This document shows, in pieces, positions 10,269-21,991 of a stretch of DNA of 64,000 nt (positions within the stretch are counted from its first letter, which is position 1; every line of letters begins with the position of its first letter). This DNA comes from Sophora flavescens (lineage: Eukaryota > Streptophyta > Magnoliopsida > Fabales > Fabaceae): the NCBI GenBank assembly GCA_030762895.1, contig CM061065.1:84887607-84951606 (forward strand), read 5' to 3'. The translations under genes were made by a program, and so were the position numbers. The notes beneath the pieces are model-generated. The model saw only the letters and a program-made list of their open reading frames with translations. It made no database searches and was not told the origin of the DNA.

Positions 10269-11045
10269 CTGCAAAAACATTCATTCCTTTGACTACTGTG
10301 CTACTTACCCATGCACCTTGTAACTTAATCCTCTTAATGAGCATTAAGTTTATAGATAAGTTTTCAAGAAAATCAGAATAGCTTAGTAACTTCATCCCCT
10401 GCTCCTATAAATAGCTTCCTTCCATCCTTTTAATTTTCGGCTTCACAATATGGCTCTGCCATGGAGATTAACTTCATCACTCTTTCTTCCTGTTCCTAGA
10501 CTCAAAGATCTTTGTCTTAATGGTCAAACAACTTCTGAGGTTGCGTAAATCACGTAACATGGGTGATAAGCTTGTGTAAACCATGTAATATGAGTTGCTC
10601 ACTTATCATCCTTCCGGAGAATCAGCTGCTGGAGGGCAAATCAGGTGCTCGGGCGTCACAGTTCCAAAACCTCAGCTTTGGCAGCAAGTGACCGTCATGG
10701 AAGTCTCTAGAACCACTGCCTTTGCTTGAAACAGATCTAGTGCACCTGTTTTTGCCTCTCTTGAGCTCTCTCATGCCCCCCAGTTTTCTGAGGTCTTAAA
10801 GAATGCAAGTGACTGTTCCAAGACCATTGCTAAAACAGATCGAGTGCACCCTTCGGAGTATAGTTTTCCCTTTGGCATATTTCATAAAACTCTCTGATGG
10901 GATGTAGCTTTAATGTTTAGGATTTTAAACCATTTCAATGTAACTTTTTATAGGATTTTAAACCCTTTCAATCTTCTCATCGATCAGTATTACACTTCAT
11001 GAATGAGATCCGGTTTGGATTATTGATTCAACTTATACTTCGCAC
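10269..11045 (+). other. Acquired promoter/short-ORF cassette, copy 2, in CACTA-2
   Basis: Tandem partner of 9114-9780. TATA box at 10406-10413 and ATG at 10450 opening the same 32-codon frame (10450-10548). After about 10560 it diverges from copy 1, with an extra segment rich in CTCTTGAGCTCTC-type sequence. Similarity returns near 10910-11040 (AATGAGATCCGGTTTGG). Confidence 0.55.
10450..10548 (+). CDS. Short ORF (32 aa) in cassette copy 2
   Basis: Reads MALPWRLTSSLFLPVPRLKD and on to a TAA stop, the same length and frame as copy 1. Unidentified. See the cassette entries for context and alternatives. Confidence 0.3.
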   Translation: MALPWRLTSSLFLPVPRLKDLCLNGQTTSEVA

Positions 11046-11159
11046 ATATATTTTAGTTTTCAAAACAGAAACACAAAACATCAAAGCAATTGTGAAACTG
11101 AAACTTTGAGGAAGGCAATGCGGAAGGGTACGTATACTAGATAAAAAATTATTAAAATA

Positions 11160-11425
11160 ACCTTTAACGTCTGTTGATGTAAGGACTGACGTTAAAAGTG
11201 AAGTGACTCACTTTTAACGTCAGTTCGATAAAGAACTGACGTTAAAACGTTCACTGTTAACGTCAGTTGTTTATTGAACTGACGTTAAAAGTGAGTCACT
11301 TCACTTTTAACGTCAGTCCTTAAAACAACTGATGTTAAAATTGAATTAATGAAGTCTGATATTTACAAAACTGCCACCGCCCCCTTTTTAACGTCTAGCT
11401 TTTGGTTAACTGACGTAAACCTTTA
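11160..11425. repeat. Right subterminal repeats of CACTA-2
   Basis: TTTTAACGTCAGTT/AACTGACGTTAAAA pairs, including long near-palindromes around AAAGTGAAGTGACTCACTTTT (listed only as its 20-base core). Confidence 0.88.
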
Positions 11426-11452
11426 CCGTCTAATGTATATTTTCCACTAGTG

Positions 11453-11677
11453 ATAGTACTAATTATAACAAAATTGAAGGGATTTGAATACCTTAAACAA
11501 GTGGTCAGAGGTTCGAATCTTGTCTCTAGTGTATGGAGAAAATCTGGTTGGGAGGAGAGAACCCATGCACTTTGTATGCCCAACAAGTTCCTCGACGAAT
11601 ATTAGTCACTGCTAACGATGATGGATACTTCGTACCTATAATATGGTTATAAAAAAAAAGATGATAATAATAATAAC

Positions 11678-11717
<40 letters not shown>

Positions 11718-11800
11718 CAACAATGAAAGAGATAACTTTATGAACTTAATTTTGATATATTGTAAGTGTAATTTTTTTTTTTATAATATCAACTTAGTAC
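11453..11800 (+). repeat. Tandem-unit matrix with a SINE-like segment and (AAT)n tail
   Basis: Contains a box B-like GAGGTTCGAATCTTG at about 11508-11522, a conserved body (TGGATACTTCGTACCTATAA) and a GAT/AAT-rich tail at 11660-11715. Related copies occur at 25450-25650 and 56200-56470, each ending in ATAAT-type repeats and then AATGAAAGAGATAACTTTATG. A tRNA-derived SINE retained in every unit is the simplest reading. Confidence 0.5.
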
Positions 11801-12047
11801 CACTACAGCATTTTGTACTTTAGGCAACACTATTCTTACCAACGCTTGAAAAATTGTTCCTAAAACATAGAGTGAGCAACAGTTTTGTTGTTGTACTCAA
11901 TAATTTATATATTTTGTATATTTTTTAAAAGAACATTACAAAACTGTAGCTTATCTATGTTAGGCAACGATTTTAAAAACGTGGATGGATCAGAGACAAT
12001 GGTTTTACACTGTGGACACTATTGACAACTGTTTTTCTAATAATTAA

Positions 12048-12080
12048 CATTAAAATTAAAATTAAAATTAAAATTAAAAA
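12048..12080. repeat. Short tandem repeat (AAAATT)n
   Basis: About five copies of the hexamer AAAATT just upstream of the CACTA-3 leader. The peptide frames read through it are artefacts. Confidence 0.85.
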
Positions 12081-12084
12081 TGAC

Positions 12085-12250
12085 GCCAAATATATATTTC
12101 TCGCGCGCTGCAATTCCCTCGTTCTTTTTCGTAAGAGGCAGAGACACTCGAACGCTACCTCTGCCCTCAAACGAAAACCCCTCAAATTGAATCAGAGAGC
12201 TAGGGTTTTGATTTGATTGACCAAGGTAACCACCCTTCTCTTGCAATTCT
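12085..12250 (+). promoter_or_regulatory. Promoter-like and leader sequence at the left of CACTA-3
   Basis: TATATATT at 12091-12098 precedes a pyrimidine-rich leader with GAGCTAGGGTTTTG, a common type of plant 5'UTR word. A possible donor (CCAAGGTAACC) is at about 12222. Downstream leader-like exons could be spliced towards the 67-base exon at 15246 and TnpD at 15596. It may be the element's own promoter or one captured from a host gene. No experimental signal can be inferred. Confidence 0.4.
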
Positions 12251-15245
12251 ATCTATGTTTTCTCTTTCATTCTCTTTCTCGCTTGATTTGCTTCTCATAC
12301 TTACTCTCCATTCTTCTTCTTTTGGAGATTTTTGTTTTCTGTAACATTCCTCAGCTTTGAAAGAGAGATTGGAAGAGAAGGTTCAGAGTGCCCCATAAGA
12401 AGGTTCTTCCCATTCCCTGTTTCGTTTCATGCTTTCTCGCACTCTCTCGTAACTCTGTTAGGTATGAGCTTGAGCGTTTGGCTCTAGTTTTTCTTCGTTG
12501 ATCAGTTTTTTATTTTCGTTCCTTTGTCATCTATCTACTGATTGACCAAGCCAACAAGAGGAAGGTCTGAAATTCTGGTTTTTGGGTACTCTGTTGAGTC
12601 CGAAAAATTCTAGTTTGGGAGTGTTCTGCTCGAGGTCCGAAAAACTCTGGGTAGGGGTATGTCTCTTTCTCCTCTAGTTTAAGAAACAAAGGAGAAAGAG
12701 GGAGTGATTTGAATTTCTCTCTCAAATTGTAATATCAATTAGAAATTGGAAATCATCCTCAATCCATTGGAGTCTCTTTTTGGTAATTCTATTTGATTAT
12801 GTTTTGTACTGAGAAATATGAAATGAAATGTAAAATCGCAGCCTTCATTATGTTTTACCTGAATATATTCATATATTTGAATGGCTATAATGTTGTCTAA
12901 TAATATTTTAATATGTTTATTTTGATGGAGTACTAACTGTTTGATGAAATGTGTGAATTGAACTTTTATATCATGGCCGTGGAAGCTTAGTTTTATTCTT
13001 TGGTTGGTCTGTGGATGTTAAGAACTGAATTTACTTTTATCTTTTCCAATCTTATGCTTTCTAAGAAGATGACTTAGAAATCTCATTTTAGTGTTCTGAG
13101 TTGTGAGAACAGAATGTGAAACCATGATTCTCTCTGGCTGCATTTCTTTTGTTTGTGAAATTCATGTATGTGCTGCTGGATTTCAGTTTCTGATAGCAGG
13201 TACTCTTTGAACCATAACTTTGGCCATACAACTTGAATTGAAACACTGTTTTCGTCTTTGAAAACTAACATGTAAATCTCCAAGTCATAAAAATTTCAGG
13301 CCAAAACTCCTTCTGTATCACTTCCAGTGTTTTTTTTTTACAAAATGCAAGGCCTGTTTATTTGTGTTTCAATGTCTGGACAGCATACATATATTCATGT
13401 TTAGACAGTTTTTTTCTTCCATCTTGGGTATCATTGAAGTGTTTTAATTGTTTAACATGATTTTCTTGTTGATTCTAGTTGCTTTAGTTAGCCTGGGTTA
13501 TTTTTGCTGCCATTCTATATAGGATATAGATATTAGATACACATCAGGCCTATGTTTTTGAAATAATCTGTTTTTCTTGATTGTATTGCTTTTCTGGCTA
13601 TGGCACATCTTGTCTTTGCTAGTCGATTATTTCTAATAAATTTCATTTGGCTTTCCAAAAACAAAAGTTCTACCAGTTTAGGGAACATATATAGAATTGA
13701 GTAAAAGCATTTGATTGCATAACAAAGCCACAATTATTGCATATATAGAACATATATGACTTCATTCCACTTAATTTTAGATATGTGTTAGATACCGATA
13801 CAGCTCATTTTACTTCAAGTGTCTGTGCTTTACTGTTGCTTTGTATTACATACTTGGTTCAAGGTGGCTTTTTTAACCAAGACCCCATCATTTAGACCTG
13901 GGAAAATCCCCCCAAAAACCAGAATTACTTAGGGTATGCACGTTTCTAGCATGACTAACAATATCTGCTTTATCAATGTACAAAACAATCTCCTTCATTA
14001 ATAATGTTACACTCATATACACAACAATGAAAATATAAGAAAAGCACCACAAAGAAAAAAAGGACAAGGGCATTTCTAGTCACATCAAATAAACAAAGGA
14101 AAAGGAATAAAATTGCTTGAATAACTACTAGTTTCTATTTCATCATCATTTGCTATATCATCCCTAAGCATCCAATTTAGCAGATTCTAGAGTAACAAAT
14201 CTGACCATCTTCCCTGCTTCTCTGCTTATCCTACGCTCCTCCTCTAACGCCTTCTTCAGCTTGTTCTCTTGTTCCATAACCTTAAACGTGCTACAAGCTT
14301 TCAGTATTGCATCCTTCTTTTCCTGTTCTCCGTGGTTTGAATTTGAGGTTGAAACCAAAATTTTATTGCTCTTTGCAAGGCCCTTCTTGGAGTTGAAGTA
14401 AAAACATGATCTAATCATCTTTGCAATTTGATTCAAATCAGTCAATATGGATATAGATAAAGAAACCAACCAATTATTTTTTACTTTGTCTAAAGACTAT
14501 AAAGATTGATTTCTGGTATGATTTTTATTGCAACTTTGTAAGTTACAGAATCACTTCTTTTTATACCCTTCAATAATATGGCAGCTAATGGCATGGTCAA
14601 ATCAGTATCGATTATCCTAACTTAGCCATATGTGTTCAAAGTGTACACTTGTCCCTGAACGCGTTTTCAGCTTGGCATAATTTTGATTGTAGCTAAATTC
14701 CCTAAATATAGATCATGCAAGCTGCATAATTTTGACTGTTACATTAGTTGTACATTTAGTACATGGACCTATCACCTATAGTAGTCCGATAGATATAATA
14801 AACAAAATAGAAAAATAAAAATAAAAATTTAGTACATGGCACCATCACCATCTAGGCATGGATGTTTCTATTCATAGACAGTGGGGAATTTCCCTGGAAC
14901 AAATTAATGAAGCTGATAGACAAGTCCAACACAACTCTTCTCATGGACACAGTCAACGGAAGAATATTCTTCCGTTTACATTACAAAGCAACAGTAAAGC
15001 ACAGACACTTGTATGACTAAAACCTTTAGCAAACAATTTCTTCAGTGAAACACCTTTGTTCTCCTTCTTCTCCATGCTCAAAGATATAATAAAGTCTAAA
15101 ATTATTGACTTTGAAAGAATCTATTGATATGCTTCTTAAAAGTATAGAAAAAAGAGTGAAGGTACAATAAGTTAAAAAAAATAAATAACTTTTGATTGGT
15201 TATTATTTATCATCAATCATCAAATGTAAACTGTTTTGGTTGCAG
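12250..15245. other. 3-kb non-coding leader/intron region of CACTA-3
   Basis: AT-rich, with no long plus-strand frame. One minus-strand frame at 14164-14469 is described separately. The best reading is a large 5' intron between leader and transposase exons. Confidence 0.5.
14164..14469 (-). CDS. Unidentified antisense ORF (101 aa), possible captured exon
   Basis: The C-terminal half is highly charged and looks helical (KKALEEERRISREAGKMV), suggesting a short coiled coil. The N-terminal part has no recognisable motif. It lies antisense in the CACTA-3 leader, and codon content differs from the surrounding AT-rich intron. It might be part of a captured host gene. It may equally be chance, and I did not recognise the protein. 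Confidence 0.25.
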   Translation of the reverse strand: MVSLSISILTDLNQIAKMIRSCFYFNSKKGLAKSNKILVSTSNSNHGEQEKKDAILKACSTFKVMEQENKLKKALEEERRISREAGKMVRFVTLESAKLDA

Positions 15246-15312
15246 GTAGCTAGCGGTTATGGTGTGACAGCTCTCTCTTACAAGAAGATTGGGCCATTAC
15301 TTGCTTCTGGAA
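15246..15312 (+). other. Likely captured or leader exon of 67 bases in CACTA-3
   Basis: Bounded by TTGCAG and GTAAGT, good plant splice sites. One frame is open throughout and reads VASGYGVTALSYKKIGPLLA. That looks like real coding sequence but does not belong to any CACTA protein I know. It lies 280 bases upstream of the first TnpD exon. Host-gene capture is the favoured reading; the donor was not identified. Confidence 0.4.
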
Positions 15313-15595
15313 GTAAGTTGCCACTTACTTTAGCTTGAACATGAAAACCTTATATTTTGAATGTAAAATGTCTTTTGTGAAATGTGAAATTTAACCTTCA
15401 ACCTTTTTTTATTTTCTTTGTTAATATTGTTGACAACCTATACTTTGTTCCTTTTATTATCACAATTTTTCCTAATATGCTAATTCTAAGGATATGTTGT
15501 TTGTTATAAAATATAAAGTTTTGAATAACTTAACACATTAAATAAAACTTATAATGACATAGTGCATCATTTTATTTTGTATTAGATTAAAAGTC

Positions 15596-18500
15596 ATGGA
15601 CAAAGAGTGGACTAAATTGCCAAGGTTTAGTGAAGAGTATTTCAATGGTGTTAAGTCATTCTTAGATTTTGCCTACATTATAGGAAGACCTCAAGGAGAT
15701 GAGATTTTGTGTCCTTGTGCCAAATGTAGAAATCGTTGTTGGGCAAAAAGAAATGTGGTTTATGATCATTTAATAGGCACAAGATTTTTAAAAGGCTATG
15801 ATGTTTGGGTAAACCATGGGTAGCGAATGCTGCCAATGGAAATTGACAATAACATGGAAGATCAAGAGGACTCACATGATGACATTGATGGCTTATTGTA
15901 TGACACATTCAGAGATGTGGCAGAAGTAGAGGGAGTTAATGAAGGTCCTAATGAGGGTGCAAGAAAATTCTACAATTTGGTTAATGAGGCAAAACAAGAA
16001 TTGTATCCGGGGTGCAAAAATTTCTCTACTTTATCATTCATAATTCGAATGTACTTATTGAAGTGTCTTCATGGATGGAGCAATGCATCATTCACCGCAC
16101 TTTTAGAACTATTGAAAGAAGCGATGCCTCATCTAAACATTCCTGAATCTTTCAACAAAACAAAGGCCATGATTAAGGACTTAGGTCTTGATTATAAAAA
16201 GATTCATGCATGTCCGAATGATTGCATGTTATATTGGAGAGAGCATGAGAATGACGATTCCTGTAGGTTTTGTAAAGTTTCACGATGGAAGGAATTCCCT
16301 AAAGTAAATTGTGAGTTTGAGCAACCAAAAAATGAGCATAAAGTCCCTGCAAAGATTTTGAGACACTTTCCCTTGATTCCTAGACTTCAAAGGCTATTTA
16401 TGTGTTCAAAGACAGCCGAGTCAATGAGGTGGCATGAAGAAGAGCGCTCAAAGGATGGGAAATTGAGGCATCCCGCTGATGGCCAAGCATGGAAAGACTT
16501 TGATAGGCTTCATCCTGATTTTGCATTTGAGCCTCGTAATGTAAGACTTGGCTTGACTAGTGATGGATTCAATCCATTTAGGACTATGAGTATATCTCAC
16601 AGTACATGGCCTGTCATGATGATGGTATACAATTATCCACCATGGTTTTGCATGAAGTCTGAATATACTATATTGTCATTACTAATTCCTGGACCACAAT
16701 CACCCAGAAATAATATCGATGTGTACCTTCAACCATTGATTGAGGAGTTGAAGGATTTGTGGGAATTAGGAGTGGAGACATATGATGCCTCAAGAAATCA
16801 AACATTTTCAATACGTGCAGCTCTTTTATGGACTATTAGTGACTACCCTGGCTATGCTATGTTGTCTGGTTGGAGCACTAAAGGAAAGTTAGCATGTGCA
16901 TCTTGTAATTATAACACTTCTTCAATCTACTTGAAACATAGTCATAAGATGGGTTATATGGATCATCGTGTTTTTTTGCCAATAGGCCATTCTTGGAGAG
17001 CTAATAGAAAGTCTTTTAATGGAAGAACATAACTTAGATCTGCACCGCCTTTGTTAGAAGGGTCAGAGATCTTAGAAAACTAAAAATCTTTCAACAATGT
17101 ATTTGGGAAGAAGAAAAAACAGAAAATTGATGGTCCATGGAAAAAGCGGTCAATTTTTTTTGAGTTGCCATATTGGGCACATAATACATTACGTCATAAT
17201 CTTGATGTGATGCACATAGAAAAAAACATATGTGATAATATTATTGGGACTCTTTTGGATATCTCAGGGAAAACAAAAGATCATGTCAATGCTCGTTATG
17301 ATTTGCAAGAAATGGGAATTAGAAAGAAACTTCATCCAAGGGAGATTGGTGGAGGTCGTGCAGAGTTTGCAAAAGCATGTTTCTCAATGACTCCGGAAGA
17401 GAAGGGTAATTTTTGCAGTGTTTTGAAAGATGCCAAATTACCAGATGGTAGTGCATCAAATATATCAAGATGTGTCCAGGTTCTTTGAAAAGAAAATATC
17501 TGGTTATAAGAGTCATGATGCACATTTTATGTTACATTACTTGTTACAAATAGCAATAAGAAACACAATGCCCAATGTAGTGGCTCACCCTCTCATTCGT
17601 CTTGGTTCTTTTTTTCGCTCTCTATGTCAGAAAGCTATCCAAGTGCAAGATTTGGATTACTTAGAAACAGAGATTGCGGAAATACTTTGTCAATTGGAGA
17701 TGATTTTTCCCCCTGCCTTTTTTGACATAATGGTTCATTTACCTATTCATCTACCAAATGAGGTCAGGTTAGGTGGTCCAGTTCAATTCAGATGGATGTA
17801 TCCCCCAGAAAGACATTTATGTAAACTTAAGACTTATGTTCGTAATAGAAGTCATCCTGAAGGTTCTATTGCTGAGGGGTATTTGGCCGAAGAAGCTTTA
17901 ACTTTTTGCTCAAGATATTTGCATAAAAGTGTAGAGACAATGCTAAATAGAAGGAGTCGAAACTATGATCATAACGATTCGTTTGAGTTAGATTCAGCTG
18001 ATTACTTTTCAAGTATTGGTCGTCCTTTAGGGGGAAAGAAAAATGGTAAACCATTTTCTCTAGATTTTAAATCAAAAGGCCAAGCCCATCGATACCTCTT
18101 GTTCAATTGCGATGAAGTTCAAATATACATCAGGTATCATAATAGCTCATCATCCGACCACTCGTCTATAAAATATATTTTAGAGTAATCTAATAAATAA
18201 CATTGTTGTCATTGTAGAGAGCATGAAGACACTGTTAATGATCACACTAAAGGAGGAAAGTGGACCAAAGCAAAATCTCAGAGTCAAGATTTTGGTGAAT
18301 GGTTTAAGGATCGTGCCATGAAAGATGATATATCAATTCGACTTAAACAATTCTCTAGAGGACCAAATACTGTTGCAAAGAGGTTTTCAGGATACCTCAT
18401 TAATGGATATAGATTCCACACTAAGAAACGAGACGCAAGACGTAAAACCCAAAATTCTGGTGTGACTTTGGTTTCATTGACTCCAAGTTTTGCAAGCTCT

Positions 18501-19004
18501 AAGGATGAAAATCCAAAAACAGAACCTATTACTTATTTTGGAGCAATTAACGATATAATTGAGTTAGACTATTATGGTCACTTCAAATTTGTGTTGTTTA
18601 AGTGTGATTGGTTTGAGGTTGAAGAAGACAAATATGGACTTACTTGTGTACACTTCAACAAAAAATGTTACCAAGATGATCCTTTTGTACTAGCTAGGCA
18701 AGTTCACCAATGTTTTTATGTCAATGATCCTTTTGAAGCAAATAGGCATTATGTTATAAAGATAGTTCCAAGAGATTTATTTAACATGGGTGACCAATCA
18801 GATTTAGATGCTCAAGAATCTTTTTGGAGTGAACCATATGATGATAGAAGAAATATAAATGCACCAAATAATGATGGTGAACTCAATTTGATTAGGGAAG
18901 ATATACCTGCAACCATCACCGAGAAACCTTCCCATGTTCTGCATGCAACAGAACATGAAGAGGATTCTGATTTTGATGACACTTTGTTGGACTTCATGGA
19001 CTAA
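15596..19004 (+). pseudogene. TnpD-type transposase of CACTA-3 (interrupted)
   Basis: Order of domains: Transpos_assoc (MDKEWTKLPRFSEEYFNGV, CPCAKCRNRC), Transposase_21 (about 15960-17400; YPGCKNFSTLSF, RWHEEERSKDG, DVMHIEKNICDNIIGTLL), DUF4218 (17500-18000; KSHDAHFMLHYLL, FPPAFFDIMVH, RWMYPPERHL) and DUF4216 (18540-18800; ITYFGAINDIIELDY, FKCDWFEVEED). A GT at about 18133 and an AG at about 18214 bound a short intron. Lesions are TAG at 15821-15823, TAA at 17030-17032, TAA near 17081 and a one-base frame shift near 17475. Known CACTA TnpD proteins cut the ends and move the element in the nucleus. This copy could not make full-length protein. Confidence 0.88.
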
Positions 19005-19597
19005 TGCATATAAGTTTTGACAATGTCAAGAATTCATTTTGCTTCCATAATCTCTTCTCCAGATTTAGCTTATTTTATGGTTTACTTTTAATAAATTTTT
19101 TGGATCCTAGGTCATTGTTTTTGGATCCTTTAGAAATGTTTTAAGTTTGAATTGCTACTAGAACTTTTTCGAGGAAACAATGGTCATTTGTGTTGGTGGG
19201 TGGGTGTTTTGGTGATCTTTGTGTTGTCTCAAGTAACACAAAATCTGCAAAACACTTGTTATGCTATAATATCTAGGTGTATAGATGGCTGGATGGTTAA
19301 TATCGATGTTATAAAATTCACTGTTATCTACTAATTATATGTTGCATTTCCTAAATTTGTATTATGTTTTTCTTGTTAGAAAATGAGCGAAGCAAGCTTA
19401 AAGCAAGACAAGGGTGAAAGTGTTACTTTCGATATCCAGGAAAATGTAAGATCAAGCACTGGATTGCTTAAGAGGTTTAAAATCAAGCGTGAGAAGCTGG
19501 TTCGCAATGCTGAAAGTACTAATGCAACTAGGATGAAAGTTCAAGGATCCATACACAAGCCTATGTTTAGGAGTCAATTTGTGAGTACAAGTCAAAA

Positions 19598-20215
19598 CAA
19601 GTTGCTAGTGGAGCCAGCCATTACTCAACCTAAAGGATCTAGACAAAATCATGATCCAACAAAGTTGCCAATGGAAGCAATCCTGACACAAAGCAAAGGA
19701 TCTAGTCAAAATAAAGATCCAAAGAGCCAATCTGTGAGTACAGGTCAAAAGAAGTTGCCAATGGAACCAGCTATCACTCAACATAAAGGATCTAGACAAA
19801 ATAATGTTCCAAAGAAGTTGCCAATGGAAGGAATCATGACTCAAAGCAAAGGATTTAGTCAAAGTCAAGATCCAAAGAGCCAATCTGTGAGTACAAGTCA
19901 AAAGAAGTTGCCAATGGAACCAGAAATCACTCATCCTGAAGGATCTAGACAAAATAATGTTCCAAAGAAGTTGCCAATGGAAGAAATCATGACTCAAAGC
20001 AAAGGATTTAGTCAAAGTCAAGATCCAAAGAATCAATCTGTTGGTACAAGTCAAATGAAGTTGCCAATGGAACCAACCATCACTCTACCTAAAGGATCTA
20101 GACAAAATCATGATCCAAAGAAGTTGTCAACCATGACACAGAAAAGAATCTAATCAAAATCAAGATCCGAAGAGTCAATCTGTGAGTGCAAGCCAAAAGA
20201 AGTTACCTATGAAAG
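19598..20215 (+). repeat. 153-bp coding tandem repeats (51 aa), four full copies plus a partial
   Basis: The word AAGTTGCCAATGGAACC recurs, with unit starts at 19598, 19751, 19904 and 20057 (153-base steps) and at 20209 (152 bases). Each unit is itself two related halves around KLPME ... TQ.KGS.QN. The last step of 152 bases marks the frameshift. Confidence 0.9.
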
Positions 20216-21991
20216 CATCCATGACTGAAATCAAAGGATCTAGCCAAAAGCAAGGTTTAAAGAGGCAAGCTGTGAAAAAGGCAATGACTCAAGATGATGA
20301 ATCAATGGCAATGCAGCAAAGCCCTATGAAGAAGACAAAAAGAAACCCAATTTGCCCACCAATGTTAATTGATGAGTTTCTTGAAGAAAATGGAGAGGTC
20401 GGTGAGCAAGAAGAGATAGGAAATGAGAGTGAAGATGAAGAACAAAATGACATCGAACAAGAAGAATATGCACTCCAAGAGGAAGGTGGTGAAATAAATG
20501 GTAAGGAATGTATGTATGCCATATTTGTTTAGTTATATGGAATTGGTTAGTTATAATTTGTTCTACACCTTATATATGTATGCCATCTTTTGTATTTTAT
20601 CTTCTGTTGCATAACTTCTATGTTAATATAGGGGCGTCTAAGAAACGAACGTGAGGACCGACACAATGCTTGAGCATTCATGCAAGACCTACGCAAGATC
20701 GTCAAGAAATTATCTTAGATGATTATGGAGAGCCAATTGGGCCCACTGACAAAATAGTTTCTGACTTAAGTTATTTCTTGGGCACTATAGCAAGGAATTC
20801 AGACTTTTGTCCCTTGATTTACACAAACTTTAAAGTTGTTCCTGTTGATTACAAGGATCGCATGTGGGAATATGTTAATGTATGGGGAAGGCATTTTTCA
20901 TATTTCATTGGATTTCATTGAATACTTTAATATTTAATAATTAAGTTGATGTCAATGATATTCTTTTGTTTCTTTCTTTTTTGTAGGATAAATACCTTGT
21001 TCCCAATAAAGGAAGGAAAGCGGTATTTTCTCGCATAAATGATGCTTGGAGATGCTACAAGAACTCTATCAAGAAGAAGCATTTTTTGAAATACTCTAAT
21101 TTGAGGGAAAGGTTAAAACATCGTCCAGAGACCATACCTGAAGCCCATTTTAGACAATTGATGGCTTATCGGAACCACGATACTATCCAAGTAAGATAAT
21201 TATACACTTTTTAATTTTAAATTATTTTATTTTCTCACTTTCATTTGTTCCTCTATAATGCATAAAATTAGCAAAAAAAAATGCTGCGAATAAAGCTAAG
21301 CAGAAATATATTCACCGGATGGGGCCAAAGAATTTTGCTAGAATTCGTGCTCGATTGGTAGTGAATTTATAAGTGTGTATGTGTGTGTTATTTTCCATAT
21401 CTAAAACAAATAAATCTTCTAATCAATATGTGTTCCCTATTGCTCAACTAATTGATGTAGCGTGCAAACAAGAAGGGAGGGGATGTCCTTCAAGCTGAAA
21501 TGTTCGTCGAGACTCGCCAAAGCCGAAATGGAAAGGAAGTAGATCCATAAACGCAAGTTGTTATTGTAAGTCTAGTGTTATCCATCAAGTGTATTTAAAG
21601 TCTTGATTTTATCCTTAACATTAATGTTCTTTTATTAGACTACGCTTAAAGATTCAATTCAAAACTCAACTGAATCTCCTGGACAAACTTTTCGATCACT
21701 CTTTGGCAAAGAAAAGTCAGGGAAAGTGCGTTGCTTTGAAAGAACCGTCACACCATCTATGTTAAAAAGAAATGAAGAAATTGCTGCGATTAAGAAACAA
21801 CATTCGCACGAGATGAATAAGATGTTTAAGAAGGTTGATGGATTGGAAGCACTTGTAAGAAGTTTATTGAAGCAAAACAAGCCAAATTTGGATGAAAAGG
21901 ATTTGGATGATATGATGGCAAATGCTTTAGGCAACGAAAACAATGCAGCATCACATTCTTCTACATCAACTCATGTTCCAAATAACGAACA

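Larger units (their letters stand above)
4403..11452 (-). mobile_element. CACTA-2: 7.05-kb CACTA transposon lacking TnpD
   Basis: The ends are CACTAGTGCAATAAG at 4403 and the complement of CACTAGTGGAAAATA ending at 11452. They are flanked by the 3-bp target duplication ATA (4400-4402 and 11453-11455). Empty versions of the target, GGTGATAGTATTA, occur at about 25264 and 53730. Inside are subterminal TAACGTCAGTT repeats, one minus-strand Transposase_24-Ulp1 gene (5063-8023), a block of CACGGCCGTGA palindromes, and two tandem promoter/short-ORF cassettes. There is no TnpD transposase, so movement would need TnpD from another element. Confidence 0.93.

Noticed and set aside
12022..12246. Overlapping short frames on both strands around the AAAATT repeat
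   Set aside because: They are created by the tandem repeat and leader sequence; low complexity and no conservation.
19605..20054. 149-residue minus-strand ORF
   Set aside because: Shadow of the 153-base repeats of the plus-strand Transposase_24 gene.
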